64,000 nt of DNA from UBA4923 sp964606165 (GTDB lineage Bacteria > Bacillota > Clostridia > Saccharofermentanales > DTU023): positions 1 to 64,000 of the forward strand of contig CAZSFQ010000003.1 in assembly GCA_964606165.1 (NCBI GenBank), given 5' to 3'. Of this stretch, positions 33,298 through 43,195 are shown piece by piece. The stretch's first letter is position 1, and each line of letters opens with the position of its first letter. The position numbers and the translations under genes are program-made. Below the pieces are notes generated by a model. That model was not told the origin of the DNA and ran no database searches. It saw only the letters and a list, made by a program, of their open reading frames with translations.

Positions 33298-34710
33298 GTG
33301 AGAGTCTACAACTCATTGACAAGACGAAAAGAAGAGCTGACACCCCTTGAAAATAATCATTTCCGGATCTACGTCTGCGGCCCGACGGTTTACGACTATT
33401 TTCACCTGGGCAATGCCAGGCCCTTTATTGTCTACGACACCCTGAGAAGATACCTGCTCTGGCTGGGCTACCAGGTGACTTATGTCCAGAACTTCACCGA
33501 TATTGATGACAAGGTCATCATCCGGGCCAGAGCCGAGGGTATTTCAACGGCGGAACTGGCCGGGGAAATGATCCGGGAATACTATAAAGACGCCGACGGG
33601 CTCAATATCATGCGGGCGACCATCCATCCGCTGGCGACCGAATCCATAGGCGACATCATCCACCTGATCCAAATGTTGGTGGACAAGGGGCATGCCTACA
33701 CCAGCGGCGACGGCCTTTATTTTTCCATTGATACCTTCCCCGCCTACGGCAAGCTCTCCGGCCATAACCTTGATGATCTGGTGGCCGGCGCCAGTGAACG
33801 CCTGGCGGAGACCGGGGGCAAGCGCAACCCGCTCGATTTTGTCTTGTGGAAGTTCAAGAAAGAGGGAGAGCCCTCCTGGCCCAGTCCCTGGGGCGAAGGC
33901 CGGCCCGGCTGGCACATTGAGTGCTCGGCCATGAGCCTGGCCAATCTCGGGGAAACCATCGATATCCACGCCGGCGGTGTCGATTTGACCTTCCCCCACC
34001 ACGAAAACGAGATCGCCCAAAGTGAGGCGGCGACAGGAAAACCTTTTGTACGCTATTGGATGCACAACGGCTATATCAACGTCAATCAGGAGAAGATGTC
34101 CAAATCGGCGGGGAATTTTTTCACGGTCCGGGACCTGGTCGAAAAATTTCCCTACCCCGTCATCCGCTTCTTCATCCTGCAGGCCCACTACCGGATGCCC
34201 ATTAACTTTTCCGATGACCTGCTTGACGCGGCCGTAACAAGCTGGCAGCGCATCACTTCCAGTGTCGATCACCTGGCCTATGTGGCGGCCGCCTCAAAGG
34301 AAATTGCTGGCGGCGGACCGGATGAAGAAGACCTGGCCAAAGCCATTGAAACCTTCCGCCATGACTGGAAAGAGGCCCTGGACGATGACCTCAACACCGC
34401 GGACGCCATCGCCGCCCTCTTCGAACTGGTGCGGGCCGCCAACACGGCTGCCGCCTCCGGCCAGGCAGCTTCGGACCGGCTGCTTGAGGCCCGGTCGGCC
34501 ATCCTGGAACTGTGCGGTATCCTGGGCCTGAACCCGGAAAAGAAGGAAGCCGCCATCCCGGACGAGATCATGGCCCTTGTCGGGGAAAGAAGCAAGGCCA
34601 AGCAGGACCGCGATTTTGAAAGAGCGGATGCCATCCGCGATCAAGTTTTCTCCAAGGGCTATAAGATCGAGGACACACCTCAAGGCACGCGCGTCATCCC
34701 CGTCGCCTAG
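33298..34710 (+). CDS. cysS: Cysteinyl-tRNA synthetase
   Basis: This 470-residue class I synthetase charges tRNA-Cys. CGPTVYD and YFHLGNARPF (HIGH region) open the Rossmann fold, HIECSAM and HHENEIAQSE carry zinc ligands, and KMSKSAGNFFTVRDL is the KMSKS loop. The start is GTG 33298 with GGGAGG 8-9 bases upstream, giving MRVYNSLTRRKEEL, the usual opening. Earlier in-frame ATG codons fall in the candidate 6S RNA. It begins a cysS-mrnC-rlmB operon as in many Firmicutes. Confidence 0.95.
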   Translation: MRVYNSLTRRKEELTPLENNHFRIYVCGPTVYDYFHLGNARPFIVYDTLRRYLLWLGYQVTYVQNFTDIDDKVIIRARAEGISTAELAGEMIREYYKDADGLNIMRATIHPLATESIGDIIHLIQMLVDKGHAYTSGDGLYFSIDTFPAYGKLSGHNLDDLVAGASERLAETGGKRNPLDFVLWKFKKEGEPSWPSPWGEGRPGWHIECSAMSLANLGETIDIHAGGVDLTFPHHENEIAQSEAATGKPFVRYWMHNGYINVNQEKMSKSAGNFFTVRDLVEKFPYPVIRFFILQAHYRMPINFSDDLLDAAVTSWQRITSSVDHLAYVAAASKEIAGGGPDEEDLAKAIETFRHDWKEALDDDLNTADAIAALFELVRAANTAAASGQAASDRLLEARSAILELCGILGLNPEKKEAAIPDEIMALVGERSKAKQDRDFERADAIRDQVFSKGYKIEDTPQGTRVIPVA

Positions 34711-34725
34711 ATCCAGGGGGCAGGC

Positions 34726-35199
34726 TTGGAAACAAAGACCGTTTTGGGAAAAGCTGTCTTGTCAGAGCAGGAGCTTCTTTCCTGCTCCATCTCAACCCTG
34801 GCCTGGGTGGGCGACGCTGTCTTTGAACTCTACATCAGGACCAAACTTTCCTGTGAACGCAAGGCAGCTTCCGGCGCCCTTCACCGTTTGGCGACCCAAT
34901 ACGTCAGCGCCGGGGGCCAGGCAGCCCTGGCCGGGAAGCTGGAGGGGGAAAATTGTCTTTTCCCCCTGGAAGAAAGCGAACGCAGCCTCCTTAAACGGGC
35001 GCGCAACTTCCACACATCCAGCATGCCCCGGCATGCCGCTCTGACCGACTATCGGAAAGCGACTGCTTTCGAGGCACTGATCGGCTGGCTATGGCTTCAG
35101 GGTAAGGAAGAGCGCGCGAGTGCCCTGATCGCCTGCCTGCTCGATTCAGCAGGAGTAAAAAAAGAGGACAATGAAGCAAAGCGGGAACCAGGACCTTGA
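34726..35199 (+). CDS. mrnC: Mini-ribonuclease III
   Basis: This 157-residue RNase III catalytic domain has no dsRNA-binding domain. In B. subtilis it matures 23S rRNA ends. LAWVGDAVFELYIR holds the first acidic site and YRKATAFEALIGWLWL the second. TTG 34726 is used with AGGGGG upstream. It lies 15 bp after cysS, and its 3' end overlaps rlmB by 29 bp. Confidence 0.93.
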   Translation: METKTVLGKAVLSEQELLSCSISTLAWVGDAVFELYIRTKLSCERKAASGALHRLATQYVSAGGQAALAGKLEGENCLFPLEESERSLLKRARNFHTSSMPRHAALTDYRKATAFEALIGWLWLQGKEERASALIACLLDSAGVKKEDNEAKREPGP

Positions 35200-35950
35200 A
35201 TTGACCCGGATTGAGGGCCGCAACCCGGTCGCCGAGGCGCTGGCCGCCGGCCGTTCTGTTAACCGTGCCTATGTGCTGGAGAATGCCCGCGGCGAACTCG
35301 CCCGTTTGGCGGATCTCTGCCGTCAGCAAGGCGCGGTCATCGATTATGTCAGCCGTGCAGTCTTGGACCGCATGGCCCTGACCCGTGCCCACCAGGGCAT
35401 CATCGCCGAGGTGGCTCCCTACGCTTACGCCGATCTTGGCGACATTTTGCGAAGCTGCAAGCTAAAGGATCACCCCCCTTTTCTTCTCCTGCTCGACCAC
35501 ATTCAGGACGCCAATAATCTAGGCTCCATCCTGCGTATCGCCGATGGCGCGGGAATCGATGCAGTCGTCATCCCTCAACGCCGGTCCGTAGCCCTGAACG
35601 CGGCGGTCGCGAAAGCGTCCGCGGGGGCTGTTGAGCATGTCCCGCTTTGCCGTGTTAAGAATCTGACCCAGACCATCCTGATGCTGAAGGAGGAGGGTTT
35701 TTGGATTTTCGGGACGGCCGCGGAAGCAGGAAGCTGTTACCGGCAGGCCGACTACGGCGGCAGCATCGCCGTGGTTGTCGGCAGCGAGGGCCAGGGTATG
35801 TCGAAAAGCATTGCCGGGCATTGTGATTTTCTTTTATCCATCCCGCTTCATGGCCGGGTCAATTCGCTTAACGCGGCGGTCGCCTGCGGCATCATCGTTT
35901 TCGAGGCGGCATGGCAGCGGGACGAAAAGGGCCTGTGTGCCCATCCTTGA
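35171..35950 (+). CDS. rlmB: 23S rRNA (guanosine-2'-O)-methyltransferase RlmB (SpoU family)
   Basis: This 259-residue SPOUT methyltransferase has the TrmH-family substrate-binding N-terminus (IEGRNPVAEAL) and the knotted C-terminal domain: LLDHIQDANNLGSILRIADGAG, VVVGSEGQGMS and IPLHGRVNSLNAAVACGI. It methylates G2251 in the peptidyl-transferase P loop in E. coli. It completes the cysS-mrnC-rlmB operon. Confidence 0.93.
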   Translation: MKQSGNQDLELTRIEGRNPVAEALAAGRSVNRAYVLENARGELARLADLCRQQGAVIDYVSRAVLDRMALTRAHQGIIAEVAPYAYADLGDILRSCKLKDHPPFLLLLDHIQDANNLGSILRIADGAGIDAVVIPQRRSVALNAAVAKASAGAVEHVPLCRVKNLTQTILMLKEEGFWIFGTAAEAGSCYRQADYGGSIAVVVGSEGQGMSKSIAGHCDFLLSIPLHGRVNSLNAAVACGIIVFEAAWQRDEKGLCAHP

Positions 35951-36021
35951 TGTGAAAGACCGCTTGGGGCAAAATAAAGAGGCGGCGGTACTTTTGACTC
36001 ACGCCGCTTAAGGTGACTTTT

Positions 36022-37353
36022 GTGGGCATCATCATTCGAAAACGATTACAAAAGCGTTCTCATGCGGGCTGGCTTATGCTTGTCACTTTAATCCTGGTTT
36101 CCGCCTTCTTTTTGGCCGCCTGCTCTTCCACCGCCTCTCAAGCCGAATCACCCGGGGAAAACAGCGGCGCGCCTTTTATGCTCCGTCCGCAAAATGATAA
36201 GTATTTTCGCGAGGACGAGTGGGTCCGCCTGATCACACTGGCCATTTCGCAGGCGGAACATCGAAACAAGATATGGGAAGCCATCCCGGCAAGCCAGCGC
36301 GGGGAAATCTCTCAGACCGAATTTTTCCGTTATATTTCCTTTTTGGCTGAATGCCTGCCGGGCAGCATCTCCTCTTTCTACCGCGCGACAGATGAGGAAA
36401 GCGAGCTGATGCGCAGCTACGCGGCCAAATCCGAAAAGCAGCTCACGCCCAAACCTTCTGACGCGTCCATCTGGTGGATCAAGGCGCGGACCTCCGACCT
36501 TCGTGAAATAAAATTTGCCATTCCCGTGACCTTGGATGAGGCGGGGGTCCCCTATCTTTCCAAGACCTGGTTGCAAAAGCAGGCACTCCTTTACGATTAT
36601 GTCGTCCTTTATCTGGACGCCCTCACGACCGGCTCGCAACAGGCTCTCACGGCCCTGCTCCTCCATAACACGGAAATCCGTACGGAAACGCAGCGCCTGG
36701 CCATCGACCGGCGTGCCAAAGACTTGCTGGCCTATTACCGCGACCAGGTCGTCTCCGGCAAGGGAGGCTACCGCTGCGTGGAGATGATCCCCGGGCGGAC
36801 GGTCTTTGAGGAACAACTCCTTTCCACTGATACGGGGACTGCCAAGACCCGAAACGTCGTCTTTACGGAAACCGACGGCAAGTTTCGGGCAGACGAAAAA
36901 ATCCCGCAGGTTCTCAACCCGGATGACAGTATTCTGTACTGTAAGGGAGAGCCTCTCTTTGTCCAGACGGGACTGGAGGCGCAGATCAAGTCTGAAAGAA
37001 TGCTGGAATTGCTCGGAATACCTCTCAGCCTGGAAATTCTAGGCACCGAAAGTACGGACAGCGCATTATTTCGTGTCACCTGGCCCGGCCTGATCGTTGA
37101 AGCCTTCGGGACTTGTGACCCCTCATCCCTGACATTTGAAGGGACGGTCCATCAGGTCTTCCTTTCCTACAGCCTTTTTGAAACGGGGTCGGGACTTCGA
37201 CCGGGCGACTCGGTCCATGAACTCTATCTGCGTTACCCCTTCGTCCGTGAAAACGGCTACTTGATCCAACTCCAGGAAGGGGGCGCGGTGACGACTCTGG
37301 CTGTTCAGCTGGAGTCCGATTACATCGCCAGGATTACCCTTATCCTCGACTGA
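36022..37353 (+). CDS. Hypothetical lipoprotein
   Basis: This 443-residue exported protein has an Arg/Lys-rich start, a hydrophobic stretch and the lipobox FFLAAC, so it should be lipid-anchored outside the membrane. The mature part has no repeat or catalytic motif I recognise. The pattern is of a mixed alpha/beta fold with a C-terminal region (about 340-443) resembling a beta domain. GTG 36022 has AAGGTG 7 bases upstream; GTG 36013 is also possible. It lies 72 bp after rlmB and may be read from the same operon. Confidence 0.75.
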   Translation: MGIIIRKRLQKRSHAGWLMLVTLILVSAFFLAACSSTASQAESPGENSGAPFMLRPQNDKYFREDEWVRLITLAISQAEHRNKIWEAIPASQRGEISQTEFFRYISFLAECLPGSISSFYRATDEESELMRSYAAKSEKQLTPKPSDASIWWIKARTSDLREIKFAIPVTLDEAGVPYLSKTWLQKQALLYDYVVLYLDALTTGSQQALTALLLHNTEIRTETQRLAIDRRAKDLLAYYRDQVVSGKGGYRCVEMIPGRTVFEEQLLSTDTGTAKTRNVVFTETDGKFRADEKIPQVLNPDDSILYCKGEPLFVQTGLEAQIKSERMLELLGIPLSLEILGTESTDSALFRVTWPGLIVEAFGTCDPSSLTFEGTVHQVFLSYSLFETGSGLRPGDSVHELYLRYPFVRENGYLIQLQEGGAVTTLAVQLESDYIARITLILD

Positions 37354-37372
37354 CAAGTGCCATGATCTGATC

Positions 37373-37401
37373 TTGACAAGGCACGCCGCTGACGCTAGTA
37401 T
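37373..37401 (+). promoter_or_regulatory. Promoter of tRNA-Arg
   Basis: TTGACA (37373-37378), a 17-bp spacer and TAGTAT (37396-37401) lie directly before the tRNA. Confidence 0.7.
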
Positions 37402-37415
37402 GGTAAGGCTGTCAC

Positions 37416-37492
<77 letters not shown>

Positions 37493-37495
37493 TTC

Positions 37496-37525
37496 AAAAA
37501 GCCTTGGTTCCGGCCAAGGCTTTTT
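37496..37525. terminator. Bidirectional terminator between tRNA-Arg and the ABC operon
   Basis: AAAAAGCCTTGG and CCAAGGCTTTTT form a perfect hairpin with a six-base loop. It ends both the plus-strand tRNA and the minus-strand permease gene. Confidence 0.92.
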
Positions 37526-37548
37526 GACTGTTTGCGACTGCATTCTTC

Positions 37549-39054
37549 CTAGTCAGGCAATTCGAGTTCCAGCTCCGGTTTTTTCTTGCGCTGCCAGGCG
37601 TGCATGGCCAGCGAAAGCGCGATGACGCCGTAGGATACGAAGACACGGAAATACTCCCCGATCATGGAGTTATTGAATAACTTGGAACCCGCTTCCGGCG
37701 CCACGATAAAGAGCGTGTGGAAGAGGATAATCCCTGTGATTGCCTGTTTGTTGGTCGCTTTCTGGACCGACGCGCCGCCGACCAGCAAGGCTGCGATGGC
37801 AAACTGTCCCACCTGCAAATGGGCACCGTAGGTCGCGAAGGTACCCAGGTTCTGCAGATAAATCAGCTGGCCCCAACCGGCCAGGACGGTCGACATGATC
37901 ATGGCAATGACGCGGACACGGTCCACGTGGATGCCTGACGCGTTGGCGATTACCTGGCTTTGGCCGACTGTACGCATGTTCTGGCCCAGCCGGGTCGACA
38001 GGAAGGCCTGGTTGAACACACAAAGACCCGCAATCAGGGCGAAAGGCAGAACGGCAATGGACGAATCCCTGATGATGCCGTAAATGAAGGGAACGTAAGT
38101 CGCCGCGTAAAGCGCGATCGCCGCCCCTGCGATTATCAGGTATCGTTTTGCCTTGAAGCCCTGGTCCGGTTTCAGTCTTTGATTGACAAACTTCCAGACC
38201 GCGTAAACAACGGCAATCACGGCGCCCATCTCGATGGCGCGGACAAGCGGCAGCCGGTCCGTCCTGAAATAGTCACCCAGGGAAGGGATGAAGGTCAGGC
38301 CATAGACCATGGCAACCATTGCCAGCAGGACAAGGGTCTTGACGGGAAAAGGCTGCTTGTTCCTGAGCCGGATCACGATCTGAATCAGGGCCATGACGAA
38401 AAGCAGCACGGTCAGCGCCAGGATCAGATCCACCATCTTAACCAGATCCAGGGCGTATTTCATGTTGCCCGTCAAGTCGATGGTGTTCTTGATGCCGATG
38501 CCGCCCGGGATGATCAGGCTGTTGGTCTTGACCGGCACGATACCGCCCAGGATGTAGAGGAAGAAGAGCTGGTAGAGTCCATCCGCGAAGTAGCCCAGGA
38601 TCAGGCCGGCGATCATTTCCGCCCCCTTCATTTTATTGAAGAGACGGCCGACGGCAAAGCCAAAGAGCATGGTCAGCGGTGTCGTGATCAGGAAAGCGAT
38701 CAGCATTCCTGTCGTCCCCGTCAAACCCCAATCCACGGCAAAGAAGAGTCCCGTCTGCGCGGCAATGGCTCCGATGACGATACTGAAGTTGAGCCCCATT
38801 CCTGCCAATACGGGGATGAGCAGGGACAGTACGGTAAAGCCGTTCCGGCCGAAACGAATGAGGACATTCCCGAGAACGAAGCCCACCGTGCTGCCGGAAA
38901 CGGCAACAGCCCCGATACAAAGTGCAACAAACATCAGCATGACCTTGTTTTCAAAGAGCCAGCTCAATGTCTTTTGCAAGGGCGTTTCTTTTTGCATCAC
39001 CATGATGTCCAGTGGGGAAACGGCCGATTGATTCATGTCATTATTATTTTTCAA
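37549..39054 (-). CDS. ABC transporter permease 1 (BPD_transp_2 family)
   Basis: This 501-residue membrane protein has about 12-14 hydrophobic segments and belongs to the branched-chain amino acid/sugar/nucleoside permease family (VGQSQVIANASGIHVDRVRVIAMIMSTVLAGWGQLIYL). It is the last gene of the DUF3798-type importer. It overlaps permease 2 by 11 bp. It is longer than typical family members because of a central loop insertion near 210-300 with extra membrane helices. The substrate is unknown. Confidence 0.88.
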   Translation of the reverse strand: MKNNNDMNQSAVSPLDIMVMQKETPLQKTLSWLFENKVMLMFVALCIGAVAVSGSTVGFVLGNVLIRFGRNGFTVLSLLIPVLAGMGLNFSIVIGAIAAQTGLFFAVDWGLTGTTGMLIAFLITTPLTMLFGFAVGRLFNKMKGAEMIAGLILGYFADGLYQLFFLYILGGIVPVKTNSLIIPGGIGIKNTIDLTGNMKYALDLVKMVDLILALTVLLFVMALIQIVIRLRNKQPFPVKTLVLLAMVAMVYGLTFIPSLGDYFRTDRLPLVRAIEMGAVIAVVYAVWKFVNQRLKPDQGFKAKRYLIIAGAAIALYAATYVPFIYGIIRDSSIAVLPFALIAGLCVFNQAFLSTRLGQNMRTVGQSQVIANASGIHVDRVRVIAMIMSTVLAGWGQLIYLQNLGTFATYGAHLQVGQFAIAALLVGGASVQKATNKQAITGIILFHTLFIVAPEAGSKLFNNSMIGEYFRVFVSYGVIALSLAMHAWQRKKKPELELELPD

Positions 39055-40150
39055 TCTGGTTTCCTCCTTTCGTTTTCGACAGCGCGTAAAGAATGATGCC
39101 GTTCGAAATGATGATCCGGACCACTTCCGACAGGGTGCTTCCGGAAGGCATCAGGCGCTTGATGACCGGCAGGGAGGTGGTCAGAATGCCCTGAAAGAGC
39201 AGGGCACCGACGATGACGTTGGTTACGGACGCCCGCCGTGTCGTCGCGCCGCCGATCAGGACTGCCGCGACACACTGGAATCCCATCATGAGCGGGGCGT
39301 TATAGAGCTGCAGGAAGCCGAAGACCTGCGCGTACATGATAATACCAATGGCTCCCAGCACGGTGGACAGCACCGTGCCCAGGATGCGCATCTGATTGAC
39401 ATTGATGGCGTTGGACTGGGTGAAGAGTTCGTTTTCACCGGCCGCGCTCATGGCGATACCCTTCTTGCTCCTCAGGAAAAGCCATACCGCAAAACACATG
39501 AAGAGGAAGACCAGGATCATGCCCAGGGGAACGACCACGCCGCCTACTTCAAAGGCCAGCCATTGAAGAGCGGTTGGCATCTTGCCGACCACTTCCGGGT
39601 TACTCAGCAAGCCTCCGAAACTCTCCTCCAGGTTGATGGTGTTACGCATGCCCTCGCCCGCGATCGGCCAGATCAGGACACCCGACCTGTAAGGCAGCAA
39701 TAGCCAGACAATGTTGGACAGGGCGATGACTGAAAAACCGACATAGGTCGAAACAGTCATCTCTGACCCCTTGACCCGGTTGAGAAGCAGACCGTACACA
39801 TATCCCAGCAAGGCGGCGATCGGGATGGCGATCAGGAGCGCAAAGCCCAGATCGGTCCAGGGCCGCGGAGAACCGTGCTGGAATGACAGCTCGATGGCTG
39901 TTGTACTGCCGATCAGGCCGGCCACAATTCCGAGAGAAACACCGAAGTTCAGTCCGATGCCGCTTTGTACGCCGGGCACCATGGCCAGGATAAGGATGCC
40001 GAACATGGACCAACGGCGGAGGACATCACTGAAGACATCGGTGACTTTCAAGCCCATGATAGGCGACACAACGATCAGCAGGATAAAAAACAGACCGATG
40101 ATCAGCCGGGGCCAGCCGATACGCTGAATCATTTGTTTCGCATTACTCAT
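39044..40150 (-). CDS. ABC transporter permease 2 (BPD_transp_2 family)
   Basis: This 368-residue permease has about 9-10 helices. MSAAGENELFTQSNAINVNQMRILGTVLSTVLGAIGIIMYAQ is the segment (cut here only for position, near 235-275) that contacts the ATPase. ATG 40150 has GGAGAGG upstream and overlaps the ATPase stop by 8 bp; longer readings would be coded over the ATPase gene. With permease 1 it forms the heterodimeric channel. Confidence 0.88.
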   Translation of the reverse strand: MSNAKQMIQRIGWPRLIIGLFFILLIVVSPIMGLKVTDVFSDVLRRWSMFGILILAMVPGVQSGIGLNFGVSLGIVAGLIGSTTAIELSFQHGSPRPWTDLGFALLIAIPIAALLGYVYGLLLNRVKGSEMTVSTYVGFSVIALSNIVWLLLPYRSGVLIWPIAGEGMRNTINLEESFGGLLSNPEVVGKMPTALQWLAFEVGGVVVPLGMILVFLFMCFAVWLFLRSKKGIAMSAAGENELFTQSNAINVNQMRILGTVLSTVLGAIGIIMYAQVFGFLQLYNAPLMMGFQCVAAVLIGGATTRRASVTNVIVGALLFQGILTTSLPVIKRLMPSGSTLSEVVRIIISNGIILYALSKTKGGNQIEK

Positions 40151-41756
40151 CTTTGACCTCTCCTTCAACACCGGCAAGGGACATACCCGACATGGCCAGG
40201 CCAAAGGCCGCGTCAGAAGCATCAGGCGGCAGGATTTCTTCCACTTTTCCTTCTGAGACAATGGCAATCCGGTCACATATGGAGCGCAATTCAACTAATT
40301 CCGAGCTGATGATGACGATGGTCATGCCCTCGTCGACGTTCATCTTGACCAGGTGCTCCAGGACAAGTTTTTTTGCCCCGATGTCAATCCCCCGTGTCGG
40401 TTCCGCCACCACAAGAATCTTGGGATTCAAGGTCAGGGCGCGGGCCAGACAGACTTTTTGCTGATTGCCGCCGGAAAGGCTCCCCGTCTTCTGTTGGGGA
40501 CCTGTACAACGGATATCCAGCAGTTTGATCATGTCAAGTGTGTGTCTTTTCGCCTTTTTGCGGTTGATCAGTTTGATGGGGCCGATTCTTCGTAAATACT
40601 GATTGCGGACCTGCATGGCAGAAAAAACGATATTGCGTTCAATGGATTCATTGAGAAGAAGACCCACGCCCCGGCGGTCTTCGGACACAAAAGCCACGTC
40701 ATGTTTCAGGGCTTCCCCCAGCCGCTCAAGCCGGAGTTTTTCTCCGAATACATGAAGATCGCCTTCAGCCGGAAACAGTCCCATGATGCCATTGATGACA
40801 CCAATTTTCCCTTGGCCGGCCAGGCCGCCGAATCCAAAAATTTCTCCTTTGTAAACAGAGGCGTTCATGCCCTTGACTTGTTCGCCGGGCATGTCGACAC
40901 TGAAATTGCTCAACTCAAGCGCGATATTCTCTTCATCACAAACGCGGCAGGTATCCCCCAGCTCGATCAGGCGTTCAACCTTGCGGCCGATCATCTTGGC
41001 GGCAATCTCGACCACTGTCGTATCGCGGGTCAGTACGCGTTCGACCAGTTCCCCGTCGCGCAATATAGTCAGGCTGTCGGCGATGGCCATGACTTCGTCA
41101 AGACGGTGGGTGATGAAAATGATGGCGATGCCCTGATCGGTGATCAGCTTCATGATCTCAAGCAGGCGTTCGGCCTCACTTTCCGCCAGAACGGCTGTCG
41201 GCTCGTCAAAAACCAGGAGCTTGATTCCTGTCTTATCGATTTCGCGGGCGATTTCGACAAACTGCTTGTAGCCGATGGGAAGCCCGGCGACTTTAACATA
41301 GTCTTCAATGTCCATGCCAATCCGGGACAAAGCTTTTTGGGCGTCACGGCTCATGGCCTCCCTGTCCAGGATATCCATGGAGGGCCCGAGGATTTTGGAA
41401 AACACCGTAGTCTTGCCGATCTCACGGCCAACCTTGATGTTTTCCGCGATGGTGAAGTCGGGAATCAGCATAAATTCCTGGTGAACCATGCCAATGCCAT
41501 GGTCCATGGCTTCGTGCGGGTTCATGATCTTGACCTGCTCGCCGCTGATCTCCACCACGCCATCAAAACCGCCTGTCGTATGAATGACAGGCATGCCAAA
41601 CAGTATATTCATTAATGTCGACTTGCCGGCACCATTTTCACCAACCAGGGCGTGGATTTCACCCGGCTGGATGACCAGATCGACGTCCTTTAACACCCGG
41701 TTGCCAAAATATTCCTTGCTTATCCCCTTCATGGACAAAATAGGTGGCCCGTCCAT
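40143..41756 (-). CDS. Sugar/nucleoside-type ABC ATPase with two nucleotide-binding domains
   Basis: This 537-residue protein has two NBDs like RbsA/YufO. Domain 1: Walker A GENGAGKST, Walker B LLVFDEPT, but the signature is LPIGYKQ. Domain 2: Walker A GLAGQGKI (degenerate), signature LSGGNQQ and Walker B VVAEPTRG. Such asymmetry is normal in this family. It powers the two permeases. It is separated from the upstream binding-protein gene by a strong terminator. Confidence 0.9.
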   Translation of the reverse strand: MDGPPILSMKGISKEYFGNRVLKDVDLVIQPGEIHALVGENGAGKSTLMNILFGMPVIHTTGGFDGVVEISGEQVKIMNPHEAMDHGIGMVHQEFMLIPDFTIAENIKVGREIGKTTVFSKILGPSMDILDREAMSRDAQKALSRIGMDIEDYVKVAGLPIGYKQFVEIAREIDKTGIKLLVFDEPTAVLAESEAERLLEIMKLITDQGIAIIFITHRLDEVMAIADSLTILRDGELVERVLTRDTTVVEIAAKMIGRKVERLIELGDTCRVCDEENIALELSNFSVDMPGEQVKGMNASVYKGEIFGFGGLAGQGKIGVINGIMGLFPAEGDLHVFGEKLRLERLGEALKHDVAFVSEDRRGVGLLLNESIERNIVFSAMQVRNQYLRRIGPIKLINRKKAKRHTLDMIKLLDIRCTGPQQKTGSLSGGNQQKVCLARALTLNPKILVVAEPTRGIDIGAKKLVLEHLVKMNVDEGMTIVIISSELVELRSICDRIAIVSEGKVEEILPPDASDAAFGLAMSGMSLAGVEGEVKDE

Positions 41757-41828
41757 ATCATTCTCCTTCTATCCGCGCGAGGCACCGGCTTGATTGCCGG
41801 TGGCTGCTTATGGACGATGATCGTTTCT

Positions 41829-41864
41829 AAAAAAGCGCACCGACTCCTGGTGGAGCCGGTGCGC
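41829..41864 (-). terminator. Internal terminator between binding-protein and ATPase genes
   Basis: The minus strand has GCGCACCGGCTC and GAGTCGGTGCGC arms followed by TTTTTT. It probably lets the binding protein be made in excess, with partial read-through into the membrane-complex genes. Confidence 0.9.
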
Positions 41865-41908
41865 TGGCGCATTAGGTAAACAACATTTACATGTTCACCG
41901 CGAAGTGC

Positions 41909-43066
41909 TTAGTCGATCGGTTTGCTGAAGTCCACAAAGGGAGCCAGCAGCATGTAGAAGTTATCGAGCTCCTTGTCATCCTCGGTCACATAGTTGGTGA
42001 TCTGGATTTCGCCTGCCTTGTACTCGTCGGAGACTTTCTTGATGGCGCGCTCGAGGGCAGCCTTGTCATGACGGTCGGTGAACTTGCCTTCGCAGAACTC
42101 GATGGCATACTCGACACCGGCTTCAAGCATCAGCATGTTAATGGGAACACCCCAGGTTGACATGCGGCTCTCCTGACCAGCCTCGGTCAGCTTGTCCTTG
42201 ATGGACTGGAGCATGTACTTAACGTCACCCTCATGGCCTTCCAGATCGACACCAAGTGCCGCCGGGTAGGCGTGATAGGGGCTGGGGCAGCACTGCTGCG
42301 GATAAATAGCTCCGCCCTTGAGGATCTCCTGGATCAGGGGTTCCTGCAAGCCGCAGTTGGTCGAGAAGAATGCCGTATCGGGGCCATATTCAGCGATCCT
42401 CTTGGGGATATCCTCCCGGATGAACTGCTGGGCGCCGGAGATGCCGGCATCACCGGTCGGGTCGGGTGCTTCAAGATCCAGGAACTCGATGCCGAGCTCG
42501 GCACAGGTCTCAATCATGATCTGACGGCGCGTCGCAATGGTTGTATAGCCCAGGTGACGCGGGAATGAAATATGGACGAAGCGTGTCGCCCCCATGCGGG
42601 CAGCTTCCGTCGGGATGGTGCTTCCCATGGAAATCTCATCAACCAGCAGGTTGACGTCCGCCTTGGCCGACATAACCTCTGGGTCCTCCGCGCAGACACC
42701 CGCGACAAAGAGCATGTCGGGGCGGATTTCTCTTACCTTGTCAATGGACGCCGCTGCGCCCGGGACGGCCTGAACGAAAACGATGGCTTTCACTTTCTCA
42801 TCTGAGGCCAGCTGCAGGACTCCCTGAATCACCTGTTCAACTTCAGACGAGAAGTTGTCGGGATAGGTCGCGGTAACGATCTTGTCACCGTAACGCTCCT
42901 TCATTTTCTGGCCTGCCTGGTACTCTTCTTCTCCCTGTGAGACCGTGCCAGTATAAACTCCGATCTTGTAATCGTCTCCTCCGGACGGTTTTCCACCGCG
43001 GTCGCAGGCGACAACCGAGAGAATCAGCATCACAGCAAGCAAGGCCACGAGAATCTTCTTGGTCAT
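41909..43066 (-). CDS. DUF3798-type substrate-binding lipoprotein
   Basis: This 385-residue exported lipoprotein has signal peptide and lipobox LSVVAC. The periplasmic-binding fold shows YKIGVYTGTVSQGEEEY at the start of the mature domain and CGLQEPLIQEILKGG further on. I recall DUF3798 as a family next to ABC importers of unknown substrate. It contains several cysteines (CAED, ETCAELG, NCGL, QQCC), unusual for an exported protein. ATG 43066 has GGAGG 7 bases upstream. It has its own strong promoter with a ~120-nt structured leader. Confidence 0.85.
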   Translation of the reverse strand: MTKKILVALLAVMLILSVVACDRGGKPSGGDDYKIGVYTGTVSQGEEEYQAGQKMKERYGDKIVTATYPDNFSSEVEQVIQGVLQLASDEKVKAIVFVQAVPGAAASIDKVREIRPDMLFVAGVCAEDPEVMSAKADVNLLVDEISMGSTIPTEAARMGATRFVHISFPRHLGYTTIATRRQIMIETCAELGIEFLDLEAPDPTGDAGISGAQQFIREDIPKRIAEYGPDTAFFSTNCGLQEPLIQEILKGGAIYPQQCCPSPYHAYPAALGVDLEGHEGDVKYMLQSIKDKLTEAGQESRMSTWGVPINMLMLEAGVEYAIEFCEGKFTDRHDKAALERAIKKVSDEYKAGEIQITNYVTEDDKELDNFYMLLAPFVDFSKPID

Positions 43067-43188
43067 AATCTTCCTCCAATTGTTTTTCATCCGGTTTCCC
43101 GGATGATCTTTCTCTTTCCGCAAGGGAAAGGGGGATTCGCCTTTTGCGAATCAACGTACTAGGGTCACGCTCTCTACATTGAGATACG
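43067..43188 (-). other. Structured 5' leader of the DUF3798 transporter operon
   Basis: Between the promoter and the binding-protein gene the RNA can form three hairpins: 43134-43152 (GATTCGC/GCGAATC arms), 43114-43130 (CTTTCC/GGAAAG) and 43087-43106 (8-bp arms closed by GAAA on the minus strand). None is followed by a T-run, so any control would be on translation. It does not match a riboswitch class I know. Confidence 0.4.
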
Positions 43189-43195
43189 TAAACCA